From: Synergistales bacterium
Lineage (GTDB): Bacteria; Synergistota; Synergistia; Synergistales; 79-D21
Assembly: GCA_015657435.1 (NCBI GenBank)
Contig: JADLKH010000002.1
Span: 110,048-116,347, forward strand
Direction of reading: 5' to 3'
DNA length: 6,300 nt
In this document: positions 1-5,984 of the stretch, one piece after another
How the letters are laid out: each line of letters begins with the position of its first letter
Position numbering within the stretch: position 1 is the stretch's first letter
Program-made: the position numbers and the translations under genes
The notes under the pieces: generated by a model
Database searches by the model: none
Told to the model about the DNA's origin: nothing
The model's input: the letters and a program-made list of their open reading frames with translations, nothing else

Positions 1-306
1 CCAAAGGAAGAGGGGTTCCAGGGAGGGATCCGAGATCATGGGAGCCTCGTTTCGGGTCGCCGCAACCCGGCAACCGGTTCTTTTCTGGAGAAAGGCGTTG
101 CCGCCGATGTGATCCGCGTTGGAGTGGGTGTTCAGGATGGTTTTCAGGTTCCAGGCCCGGCTTTCCAGCAGCTTCCATATCTTGCGGCCCGCGGATTCGT
201 CGTTCCCGCTGTCGATGAGGAACGCCTCTCTCCCCTCGACGTAGACGCCAAGGTTCGTTGGCCCCTCGATGACATGGGTGTTTTCGCCAACCTGCTTCAG
301 TTCCAT
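1..306 (-). CDS. Metallo-beta-lactamase-fold hydrolase, N-terminal part (runs off the left edge)
   Basis: Seen: an open frame of 102 codons starts at ATG 306-304 and is still open at base 1, so only the N-terminal third or so is present. GAGGAGGA at 316-323 lies about 9 bases before the ATG and fixes the start. The reading shows the MBL opening: beta strands with LGVYVEG, then FLIDSG (Asp32), and the metal motif THSNADHIGGN at residues 60-70. The usual HxHxDH reads H61-S-N63-A-D65-H66, so the second histidine is Asn; His61, Asp65 and His66 are kept. Known: MBL-fold proteins are mostly di-metal hydrolases of thioesters, lactones or phosphodiesters, and the substrate cannot be told from this part. 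Context: it follows the DJ-1/PfpI gene by 23 bases on the same strand, so the two are probably cotranscribed. Family is secure; function is open. Confidence 0.88.
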   Translation of the reverse strand, partial: MELKQVGENTHVIEGPTNLGVYVEGREAFLIDSGNDESAGRKIWKLLESRAWNLKTILNTHSNADHIGGNAFLQKRTGCRVAATRNEAPMISDPSLEPLFLW

Positions 307-329
307 GACGGGTTTTCCTCCTCGATCTG

Positions 330-929
330 CTATTTCTCCTCCGGCAGGGCCTGCCAGTCGCCGTATTCCATGTATCGGGCCGTACGGTCCGCGATTTGAT
401 CCCCATGCAGCTTCCTGACGATGTGTAGAGCAACATCGATACCCGCCGATATCCCGCCGGCGGTCAGAATGCGGCCGTTGTCGACGAAACGGGCTTCCGG
501 ATTGAGCGTGACGCTTGGGGCGATACGGCGGATTTCGTCCAGGACTTCATGGTGGGTGGTAACCTCCATGCCGTCCAAAAGGCCCATTCTGGCCAGGATG
601 CGCGCCCCCGAACACACCGATACGGTCATTTTCGCCCGATCGTTGTTCCACCGGATCCACTCGACGATGGCGGACCTGTCCATTTCCTTCTTTGTCCCCA
701 CTCCACCCGGGATGATCAGGATATCGATGGGCGGGTGATTGTCGAAGGCGAAATCGGGCTGAACCTTCAAGCCGTTCACGGTGCGGATCTCCTCGCCGTC
801 TTCGGAAACGGAAAACACCCGGAAGAGGGTGTAGTCGCTCAGTTCCGACGTCACCGAGAAAACCTCGTAAGGACCGGCGAAATCCAGAAGCTCGATATCG
901 TCGAAGAGGAAAAGGCCCACGTTGTTCAC
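330..929 (-). CDS. DJ-1/PfpI family protein, isonitrile hydratase-like
   Basis: Seen: 199 residues from a GTG at 929-927, placed by a GGAGGA site at 937-942 with 7-base spacing. The frame stays open to an ATG at 998, but that start has no ribosome site and would add 23 residues that do not look like family sequence. The mature start VGLFLFDDIELLDFAGPYEVF is the classic first strand and helix. Asp16 sits where isonitrile hydratases have their catalytic Asp. The nucleophile elbow is SVCSGARILARMGLLDG with Cys106-Ser107, followed by TTHHEVLDE and a closing RTARYMEYGDWQ, typical of the AraC-type GATase1 branch. No HTH domain follows, so this is a stand-alone enzyme-like form. Known members include isonitrile hydratase and glyoxalase III/deglycase-like proteins; the real substrate is unknown. 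Likely first gene of a two-gene operon with the MBL hydrolase. Confidence 0.92.
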   Translation of the reverse strand: MNNVGLFLFDDIELLDFAGPYEVFSVTSELSDYTLFRVFSVSEDGEEIRTVNGLKVQPDFAFDNHPPIDILIIPGGVGTKKEMDRSAIVEWIRWNNDRAKMTVSVCSGARILARMGLLDGMEVTTHHEVLDEIRRIAPSVTLNPEARFVDNGRILTAGGISAGIDVALHIVRKLHGDQIADRTARYMEYGDWQALPEEK

Positions 930-936
930 TGCTGAC

Positions 937-942
937 TCCTCC
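937..942 (-). promoter_or_regulatory. Ribosome binding site deciding the GTG start of the DJ-1/PfpI gene
   Basis: On the minus strand GGAGGA stands 7 bases before GTG 929-927. No comparable site precedes the upstream in-frame ATG at 998, so the shorter reading is preferred. Confidence 0.8.
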
Positions 943-1040
943 TTCTCTAAGGCCTGGTGCACTCCACGCAAAAGCTTTGCCCCATAATGTAGCGGCAAAT
1001 CCGCGATCGCGCTATAACATTATCATCAATGCCACCGAAA
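943..1040. promoter_or_regulatory. Divergent intergenic region, probable promoters for the PfpI and aminotransferase genes
   Basis: This gap separates two divergent genes and must hold at least the promoters reading each way. It is more AT-rich than its flanks (CATAAT at 983-988, TATAAC at 1013-1018 on plus), but I find no convincing -35 and -10 pair with 16-18 base spacing on either strand. It holds a perfect 10-base palindrome CGCGATCGCG at 1002-1011 and a short inverted repeat GCAAA-AGC-TTTGC at 968-980. Either could be an operator, and both are short enough to be chance. Confidence 0.45.
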
Positions 1041-1047
1041 AGGGGAG
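1041..1047 (+). promoter_or_regulatory. Ribosome binding site supporting the GTG 1056 start of the aminotransferase
   Basis: AGGGGAG lies 8 bases before GTG 1056. The upstream in-frame ATG at 1029 is preceded only by AT-rich sequence without a purine tract, and the site would fall inside its coding region. Confidence 0.7.
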
Positions 1048-1055
1048 TGGAAAAG

Positions 1056-2213
1056 GTGCTGAAGACCCGGAAACTCGTGATGATCCCGGGACCGACTCCG
1101 GTTGTCCGGTCCATCCAGGACCAAATGGGACGCGAAACCGTCGCCTTCGGGGACGCGGACTTCGTCGCCGATTTCGCCGAGGTCGTTTCGGACCTGAAGG
1201 CCCTCTGGAAGTGCGGAGGAGAAGCGTTCGTCTTCGCCGGTTCGGGGACTCTCGCGATGGAGATGGCGATCGCAAACATTGCCGGTAAGGGTGAAAACGT
1301 CCTCGTCTGCTCGAACGGCTTCTTCGGAGACCGCTTTATCGATCTTTGCGAACGCAAGGGGCTGAACCTGGATGTTCTCCCGGCAAAATGGGGGGAATCC
1401 GTTACGCCGGAACAAGTCGAATCACGGCTTGCCGCGAAGGACTACCAATTGGTCACCGTGACGCATGTGGAAACCTCGACCGGGGTCGCTGCGCCCATCG
1501 CGGAGATCGCACGGATCGTCCGAAAGAAAAGCTCGGCTCTATATGTCGTTGACGGCGTTGCGGCAACCGGCGGAGTAGAAGAAACAATCGACCCGATGGG
1601 AATCGATGTCCTCCTGACCTGCTCCCAAAAGGCCTTCGGGGTCTCTCCCGGCCTTGCGATGCTCTGGGCGGGAAAACGGGCCATGGAAAAGCGGGCGACC
1701 CTGGGCCGGATTCCGGAATCCTACATCGATTTCGACAAGTGGCTCCCCATCATGCACAACCCCGCCAAGTACTGGGGAACCCCTCCTGTCAACCTCATCT
1801 GGGCCCTGAAGGAATCCCTCAGGATCATGAAGGAGGAAGGTCTCGAGGAAAGGTACGCCCGCCATGAACGCCAAGGCGCTCTCGTGGACGCCGCCCTGGA
1901 GGCCATCGGTTTCACCGTTGCCGCAAAGAAGCCCTTCCGTGCCCCTACGCTTTCGGTTTATCTCTACCCTGAAGGCTCTGGGATCGACGACACCACGTTC
2001 CGGACAATGCTGGCCGAGGAGGGCGTCCAGTCGGCAGGGTGCCTGGGCGATTTCCAGGGCAAAGGTTTCCGGATGGGGCACATGGGAAACATCGACAAGC
2101 ACACCCTTGTTTCGGCCGTAGGAGCCGTGGAGCGGGCCTGCGCGAAAAGCGGCTACCGGGTGCAGTTCGGGAAGGCCCTCGGGGTTCTGCAGGAAGGCCT
2201 CGCGAAGGAATAA
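1056..2213 (+). CDS. PLP-dependent class V aminotransferase (alanine/serine-glyoxylate aminotransferase type)
   Basis: Seen: 385 residues from GTG 1056 (MLKTRKLVMIPGPTPV), ending with TAA at 2211-2213. An ATG at 1029 would add nine residues but lacks a ribosome site. Numbered from the GTG: GPTPV motif near 12-16, cofactor phosphate loop GSGTLAME at 62-69, HVETSTG at 137-143, VVDGVAATGG with Asp166 expected to bind the pyridine nitrogen, SQKAFGVSPG with the Schiff-base Lys192, and FRMGHMG with Arg339 expected to bind the substrate carboxylate. Length and motif order match fold-type I class V enzymes acting on small amino acids and glyoxylate or pyruvate (AGXT, SGAT, PucG branch). Known: this branch includes alanine-glyoxylate, serine-glyoxylate and ureidoglycine-glyoxylate transaminases; sequence alone does not choose between them. 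It is a single-gene unit, divergent from pfpI and convergent with the transporter gene. A cytosolic enzyme, no signal peptide. Confidence 0.93.
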   Translation: MLKTRKLVMIPGPTPVVRSIQDQMGRETVAFGDADFVADFAEVVSDLKALWKCGGEAFVFAGSGTLAMEMAIANIAGKGENVLVCSNGFFGDRFIDLCERKGLNLDVLPAKWGESVTPEQVESRLAAKDYQLVTVTHVETSTGVAAPIAEIARIVRKKSSALYVVDGVAATGGVEETIDPMGIDVLLTCSQKAFGVSPGLAMLWAGKRAMEKRATLGRIPESYIDFDKWLPIMHNPAKYWGTPPVNLIWALKESLRIMKEEGLEERYARHERQGALVDAALEAIGFTVAAKKPFRAPTLSVYLYPEGSGIDDTTFRTMLAEEGVQSAGCLGDFQGKGFRMGHMGNIDKHTLVSAVGAVERACAKSGYRVQFGKALGVLQEGLAKE

Positions 2214-2217
2214 CCCT

Positions 2218-2271
2218 GCAAACGAAAAGGCGGCCTCCCGTGGGATCACGGGAGGCCGCCTTTTCGTTTGC
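2218..2271. terminator. Bidirectional rho-independent terminator between convergent genes
   Basis: A perfect inverted repeat has 25-base arms at 2218-2242 and 2247-2271 and a GGAT loop at 2243-2246. The GC core GGCGGCCTCCCGTG and its complement are followed on both strands by TTTTCGTTT, so the same structure ends transcripts from either side. It starts 5 bases after the aminotransferase TAA and lies 2 bases past the symporter stop codon on the other strand. Confidence 0.93.
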
Positions 2272-2273
2272 CG

Positions 2274-3734
2274 TTACGCTTTTTGGCTCGACCAGAAGGT
2301 TTCCCGAACGTCCGACTGCACCGTGTCGATGAAGGCCGCACCGGCTGGGTCCGGCTGGGTCGCGAGGCTCACCAGGACAAAGGCTCCGACGCTTGCCGCG
2401 AGCCCCCAGACGGGAGGCCATTGGCCAAGGAAATTGATCTTTCCGACGTAAAGCGCTCCCGTGACCGTCGCCCCAGCCGCCATCCCGGCAATGGCCCCTG
2501 CGGCCGTCGCCCGTTTCCAGAAAAAGGCTCCGAGTATCACAGGCAGTTGCGCCATGAGACCTGCAGAAGCCATGGAGGACAGCACGGCGATCAGACCGAG
2601 CTTCAGGCTTCCGAAGGCGTAGCAGGCAACCGTCAGGACGGGAATCAGCAGCTTGCCCCAAGCCAGTTCCCTCTCCTCCGAAAGTGGAATGACGGCCCGG
2701 AGGAGGTCCCTCCCGAACATCGAACTCAAAGTCAGGATGATCGAGTTCAGCGTGGAAACCGCCGCGGCGAAGATGCTAAGCACCACCAATAGCGCCAGCC
2801 CGCGGGGCACTTTGGTCAGAAGGGCGGCCATGGCCCCATCCGGATTTTTCAGTCCGGGTACCAGAAGGGCTGCCGAGAGGCCGAGAAGCACGCAAAGGAC
2901 GGTATAGAGAAATCCGAAGGCGGAAAAACCCGCCACCATTCCCCGAATGCTTCGGATGTCCTTCGGCGCGTAGAGTCTCTGGACGACCTGCGGATTCGTG
3001 AGGGCAAAAAAGGTCCAGGGAAGGGTCAAACCGAGGAACATCGGGAACGGCCAGCTCACCTTCAAAAGATCCGGCCGTGTCTCCATCGCGTTCATCCATC
3101 CCCCCGGGAACAGAAAGAGAGCGATGAAGGCCACGAGAAGGCAGCAAACGACCAGCATGATCGAGGCCTGCAAGGCATCGGTGAGAGCAACCGAACGCAA
3201 CCCCGCCCAAACCGAAAAGACGACGGTAATCACAGCCGCAACCGCCATCCCGGCCCAGAAGGGAAATACTCCTCCCGACACTCCTTCAAGCAGGTAGCCC
3301 ATCCCCATCAGCTGGACCGAGGCATAGGGAATCAGCGTCACGAGGCAAAGCAGAGAAGCCGTCGCCCCGACCCATTTCGAACCGTAGCGGGTGCTCAGCA
3401 GTTCCGAAGGAGTCATCAGTCCATACCGGCGGCCGGCCAGCCAGTATCGGGGAGCGAAAAGAACCAGAAGAAAGACGGTCCCCACCAGGTAGGTCAACTC
3501 GAAACCGAGAGAGGTGATCCCCCCCTTGTAGGTCAGGCCGACCAGCCCTACCATCATGAAGGCGCTGTAAGTGGTGGCGCTGTAGCTCATCGCGGAGACG
3601 AAACCGCCCACCGTGCGATTTGCGAGGAAATAGTCAATCACTCCCCGGCCCATCCCGCGGCGCGCCTTGGCCGAAAGAGCGGCCCCCATGAGAAACCATG
3701 CGAGGATTCCGACAAGCAGCCAGCTCAACGGCAT
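2274..3734 (-). CDS. Sodium:solute symporter (SSS) family transporter, candidate niacin/vitamin uptake permease
   Basis: Seen: 486 residues from ATG 3734-3732 (MPLSWLLVGILAWFLMGAAL), with GAGGAG at 3744-3749 nine bases upstream. The frame continues open to 4301, but that stretch overlaps two other genes and is polar shadow sequence. The protein is a chain of about 13 hydrophobic helices. SSS hallmarks are the broken first core helix around SAMSYSATTYSAF (47-59), Gln141 in the VQLMG helix, WAGLRSVALTDALQ at 176-189, NPQVVQRLYAPKD at 247-259, and FAAAVSTLNSIILTLSS at 322-338, where Ser/Thr side chains usually form the Na2 site. Known: SSS proteins couple solute uptake to sodium; pantothenate PanF and proline PutP have similar length. 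Inferred: last gene of the niaR operon, so niacin or a related vitamin is a reasonable substrate guess, pantothenate or a carboxylate an alternative. Family is sure, substrate is not. Confidence 0.93.
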   Translation of the reverse strand: MPLSWLLVGILAWFLMGAALSAKARRGMGRGVIDYFLANRTVGGFVSAMSYSATTYSAFMMVGLVGLTYKGGITSLGFELTYLVGTVFLLVLFAPRYWLAGRRYGLMTPSELLSTRYGSKWVGATASLLCLVTLIPYASVQLMGMGYLLEGVSGGVFPFWAGMAVAAVITVVFSVWAGLRSVALTDALQASIMLVVCCLLVAFIALFLFPGGWMNAMETRPDLLKVSWPFPMFLGLTLPWTFFALTNPQVVQRLYAPKDIRSIRGMVAGFSAFGFLYTVLCVLLGLSAALLVPGLKNPDGAMAALLTKVPRGLALLVVLSIFAAAVSTLNSIILTLSSMFGRDLLRAVIPLSEERELAWGKLLIPVLTVACYAFGSLKLGLIAVLSSMASAGLMAQLPVILGAFFWKRATAAGAIAGMAAGATVTGALYVGKINFLGQWPPVWGLAASVGAFVLVSLATQPDPAGAAFIDTVQSDVRETFWSSQKA

Positions 3735-3928
3735 CGGAAGTCGCTCCTCTCTCCCCAGCGGGACATCACGGCAACACCCGCTCCAATGACAACCAAGGTC
3801 GTCACGCACCAGAACAGAAACGCTCCTCCAGGCCCTTCCAAGCCCTTCAACGGACCGTAAGGAAAGACGACGTTCATGATGAGAGCCGCCACACCGAACA
3901 GAGCCCATTTCTTTTCCGTTTTCGACAC
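3725..3928 (-). CDS. Small two-helix membrane protein, putative symporter accessory subunit
   Basis: Seen: 67 residues from GTG 3928-3926. GGGGAGG at 3938-3944, within the end of the repressor gene, gives 9-base spacing; a second site AGGAGG at 3931-3936 is only 2 bases away, probably too close. No other start codon occurs before residue 18. Two hydrophobic stretches are visible, about residues 8-24 (WALFGVAALIMNVVFPY) and 36-56 (FLFWCVTTLVVIGAGVAVM), with a glycine-rich link and a basic, polar tail. The 3' end overlaps the symporter start by 10 bases and it follows the repressor stop by 6, so it is embedded in the operon and probably translationally coupled to the symporter. Known: small membrane proteins often precede SSS genes (YhdT/DUF997 before panF, and the DUF3311 group). 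I see this arrangement and topology here but cannot assign the family with certainty. Cell location: inner membrane. Confidence 0.82.
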   Translation of the reverse strand: MSKTEKKWALFGVAALIMNVVFPYGPLKGLEGPGGAFLFWCVTTLVVIGAGVAVMSRWGERSDFRCR

Positions 3929-3934
3929 TTCCTC

Positions 3935-4444
3935 CTACCTCCCCAGAAATCCCTTTTCTCCAAGGACGGATTCGATCCGATCCAGTATTTCCTCGCTGTC
4001 CGCCTCGATGGTGTGAAGATGAAATCCGCCCGAAAGGGAGGAAAGCGTGCCTCTCCCCGTGCTTTCCAGCAGATTGACGAACCGGTGAACCTCTTCCGGA
4101 GTTGCCGCGTCGATGTTTCCCCTCAGTTCCCCATAGATGGGGTGATCGACGATCACGTCGATGACGCGCCCCCCCTGCCCGACGATGGCGAGCAGCTCTT
4201 CTCTGACGTCTTCGGCCCGATGCCGGACGGCAATCAGTCGCCTTACGCCGCATCCCAGGCGATCCAGGGAGTAACCCGCCGCAGTCGCCCGGATAGCGCA
4301 CCCCGAGTCACGCAGGCGTGCGATGTCCTGCACGATCGCCTGACGGCTGACCCCGAACCGCTCCGCCAGTCCAGTTCCGCTGAGTGGTTCGGTTGCGGCC
4401 TGAAGGAGCTCGGCGATCCTCCCAAGCCTTTCGTTCCGCTCCAT
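3935..4444 (-). CDS. niaR: NiaR-like niacin-responsive transcriptional repressor (HTH plus 3H domain)
   Basis: Seen: 169 residues from ATG 4444-4442. Residues 5-60 form a winged helix (SGTGLAERFGVSRQAIVQDIARLRDSG, then the wing AIRATAAGYSL). Residues 68-165 match the 3H domain, named for three conserved histidine regions: His75 with Glu83 (HRAEDVREEL), His101 in DVIVDHPIYGEL, and His142/His144 in LSGGFHLHTIEA. The His75-Glu83 spacing and the HxH pair agree with the metal ligands I recall for Thermotoga TM1602. Length is normal for the family. Known: NiaR (YrxA) represses NAD salvage, synthesis and niacin transport genes when nicotinate is plentiful. Inferred: as first gene of an operon with a small membrane protein and an SSS symporter, it should control that uptake system and itself. 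A perfect inverted repeat lies just upstream and includes the ribosome site. A related BirA-like HTH regulator of another vitamin is the main alternative. Confidence 0.9.
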   Translation of the reverse strand: MERNERLGRIAELLQAATEPLSGTGLAERFGVSRQAIVQDIARLRDSGCAIRATAAGYSLDRLGCGVRRLIAVRHRAEDVREELLAIVGQGGRVIDVIVDHPIYGELRGNIDAATPEEVHRFVNLLESTGRGTLSSLSGGFHLHTIEADSEEILDRIESVLGEKGFLGR

Positions 4445-4445
4445 G

Positions 4446-4498
4446 CACAGCCCTCCCTTTCTGCTACTGGCTGATAGTAGCAGAAAGGGAGGGCTGTG
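4446..4498 (-). promoter_or_regulatory. 23-bp perfect inverted repeat over the niaR ribosome binding site (operator or RNA hairpin)
   Basis: Arms at 4446-4468 and 4476-4498 are exactly complementary, with a 7-base loop at 4469-4475. The repeat ends one base before the niaR ATG. Read on the minus strand, the 3' arm carries GGGAGGG (4451-4457), the only ribosome site for niaR, 6 bases from the ATG. In any transcript entering from cls this site would be locked in the stem. The arms are longer than a usual dimer site, so a DNA operator (perhaps two) and an RNA structure are both possible. No U-tract follows, so it is not a standard terminator. Function is inferred; the structure is certain. Confidence 0.85.
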
Positions 4499-4502
4499 GG
4501 AA
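4474..4502 (-). promoter_or_regulatory. Possible sigma70-type promoter of the niaR operon
   Basis: On the minus strand TTCCCA (4502-4497) and TACTAT (4479-4474) are separated by 17 bases, each matching 4 of 6 consensus positions. The -10 box overlaps the loop of the inverted repeat and the spacer lies in its 5' arm. Transcription from here would start in the 3' arm, giving a leader of roughly 25 bases with a free ribosome site. The match is modest and unproven. Confidence 0.35.
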
Positions 4503-4532
4503 GGGGGTAAATTTCCGACTCGCGAGATCGGG

Positions 4533-5984
4533 TTACAGGATGGGGCTCAACAGCTTCGCCATCCCATGAAGGCTCTTCTCCCAGGCGGGAAGATTCCTCC
4601 ACTCCTCCACCTTCAGGCGGCGGGAGGCGGCAAGGTAGGTTTCCTGGATCTTCAGAAGTCCGAGGGATTCCTGCTTACCGTAAAGAATCATGTTGAGTTC
4701 GAAGTTCAGGGCGAAAGACCGGATGTCAAAATTGCTCGAACCGAAAAATGCGAGACACCCGTCCACGGTCATGGTCTTCGAATGGAGGATCCCCGGCTGA
4801 TACAGATGAAGGGCGACCCCCAGGTCGAGGAGTTTTCCGAAGTAGGCTCTGGCCGCGTTTCCCACCAGAAACTGATCCACTCTTTCCGGAACGATGAGAT
4901 CGACCTTGGCTCCGTTCAGCACCGCCACCTCCAGGGCCTGCAAAAGACCATCGTCGGGAACCAGATATGGAGTCGTGATGACCACTCGTTCCCGGGCCTC
5001 GAAGAGGGCGGAAACGACCAGCCGCTGAAAGTTCTCCGTCGTATAGGCGGGTCCGCTCGGAACCGTCTGCAGAACGAAGTCTCCCCGCCTCGAGGGAATC
5101 AGCGGCACACGATCCTGCGGTGGGATTTCCCCGGTTTCCACAAACCAGTCTTCGAGAAAAACCCCCTCTAGCTGAGAGACCACCGGTCCTTCAAACCGGA
5201 TGGTCAGGTCATGCCAGGCCATCCCTCCGGCCTTCCCGCCGTAGGTCGGGTCGGTGACGTTGTGCGATCCCATGTAGCCGACCTCCGCGTCCATGAGGGC
5301 AAGCTTCCTGTGGTTCCTCAGGTCGTACCGGGCGGTGAGCCTGTTCCGGCGGAACAGGCGCCCGAGAGGCAGGGCTTCCACAACCTGCACCCCTGCTTTC
5401 CGGAGGTCCTGCGCCTCCCTTTTCAGGAACGGCTTGGACCCCAGGGCGTCCACAAGAAGCCTGCATTCCACCCCTCTTGAGGCGGCTCGCTTCAAGGCCC
5501 TCACAAGGGGGTCGGTCGACGGATCGACGACGAAAATATAGAAGAGAAGGTCGACATGGTGCCGCGATTTGTCGATGTCCCTCGCCAGGCTTTCAAAGAG
5601 TGCCGGGGCCGAGTCGAAATAGGTCATGGCGTTTCCCGGGACAATCGGCCACTCCCCGAGTTTCCGTCCGAGGCGTGCAAAACGGGCCAGAGACTCGGGC
5701 ATGCTTTCCAGCGCACCACCGGGGTCCTTCTTCCAGACTCGTTGATGGGCTTTCCGGAGGGTGGCGACAGCCTTTTCGTGTCGCGATTTTCTTTCTCTCG
5801 GCAGGCGGGTGGAGCCCAGGAAAAGGTAGAGCAGCCCGCCGGGCAGGGGCCAGAGCAGGATGACGAGGAGCCAGGCCATCGCCGTCTGGGGATTGTGCCG
5901 CAAGGGTAGCCAGCACAAGGCCGCGATCCGGGTAAAAAAGGAAAGGCCATTATGAATGGCCAGGAAAAGAACACCCAGGCTCAT
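4533..5984 (-). CDS. cls: Cardiolipin synthase (phospholipase D superfamily, two HKD motifs)
   Basis: Seen: 483 residues from ATG 5984-5982, the usual length of bacterial cardiolipin synthases. Two N-terminal hydrophobic helices (about 4-27 and 34-57, ending PGGLLYLFLGSTRL) match the PLDc_N membrane anchor. Catalytic motif 1 is NHRKLALMDAEVGYMGSHN (His225, Lys227, Asp232); motif 2 is LHSKTMTVDGCLAFFGSSN (His401, Lys403, Asp408), followed by FDIRSFALNFELN. All catalytic residues are intact. Known: the enzyme joins two phosphatidylglycerols to make cardiolipin and glycerol (or uses phosphatidylethanolamine in the ClsC type) at the inner membrane. Its ATG overlaps the stop of the upstream EEP-family gene as ATGA, so the two should be translationally coupled. 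The full anchor and two HKD motifs favour a ClsA-like layout, while the EEP neighbour recalls enterobacterial clsB with ybhP. The niaR repeat lies 34 bases downstream. Confidence 0.95.
   Translation of the reverse strand: MSLGVLFLAIHNGLSFFTRIAALCWLPLRHNPQTAMAWLLVILLWPLPGGLLYLFLGSTRLPRERKSRHEKAVATLRKAHQRVWKKDPGGALESMPESLARFARLGRKLGEWPIVPGNAMTYFDSAPALFESLARDIDKSRHHVDLLFYIFVVDPSTDPLVRALKRAASRGVECRLLVDALGSKPFLKREAQDLRKAGVQVVEALPLGRLFRRNRLTARYDLRNHRKLALMDAEVGYMGSHNVTDPTYGGKAGGMAWHDLTIRFEGPVVSQLEGVFLEDWFVETGEIPPQDRVPLIPSRRGDFVLQTVPSGPAYTTENFQRLVVSALFEARERVVITTPYLVPDDGLLQALEVAVLNGAKVDLIVPERVDQFLVGNAARAYFGKLLDLGVALHLYQPGILHSKTMTVDGCLAFFGSSNFDIRSFALNFELNMILYGKQESLGLLKIQETYLAASRRLKVEEWRNLPAWEKSLHGMAKLLSPIL

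Noticed and set aside
930..998. 23-residue N-terminal extension of the DJ-1/PfpI protein from ATG 998
   Set aside because: The GTG at 929 has a strong ribosome site and gives the standard family N terminus; the extension has no site and crosses the intergenic region.
1003..1010. GCGATCGC as a cyanobacterial HIP1 repeat
   Set aside because: Only one copy was noticed, in a promoter region, and nothing else suggests a cyanobacterium.
1539..2249. Long minus-strand frames opposite the aminotransferase
   Set aside because: They lie antisense to a gene with all catalytic motifs, lack ribosome sites and run into the terminator.
2339..2360. Short tandem repeat of GGCTGGGTC in the symporter C-terminal codons
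   Set aside because: Only two copies, in frame, in a Pro/Ala-rich tail; not significant.
3735..4301. N-terminal extension of the symporter frame to an ATG at 4301
   Set aside because: It overlaps the small membrane protein and most of niaR in another frame, is arginine-rich and polar, and a good ribosome site places the start at 3734.
3698..4474. 258-codon plus-strand frame opposite niaR and the small membrane protein
   Set aside because: No recognisable domain, low-complexity Ser/Arg/Pro composition, and it is fully covered by better-supported minus-strand genes.
4446..4498. Inverted repeat as a rho-independent terminator of cls or as a miniature mobile element
   Set aside because: No T-tract follows either arm, there are no flanking target duplications, and no second copy is in the window; its contact with the niaR start suggests regulation.
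4443..5171. 242-codon open frame on the plus strand opposite cls
   Set aside because: It mirrors the codons of a clear cardiolipin synthase, has no family resemblance and includes the niaR inverted repeat; typical antisense shadow in GC-rich DNA.
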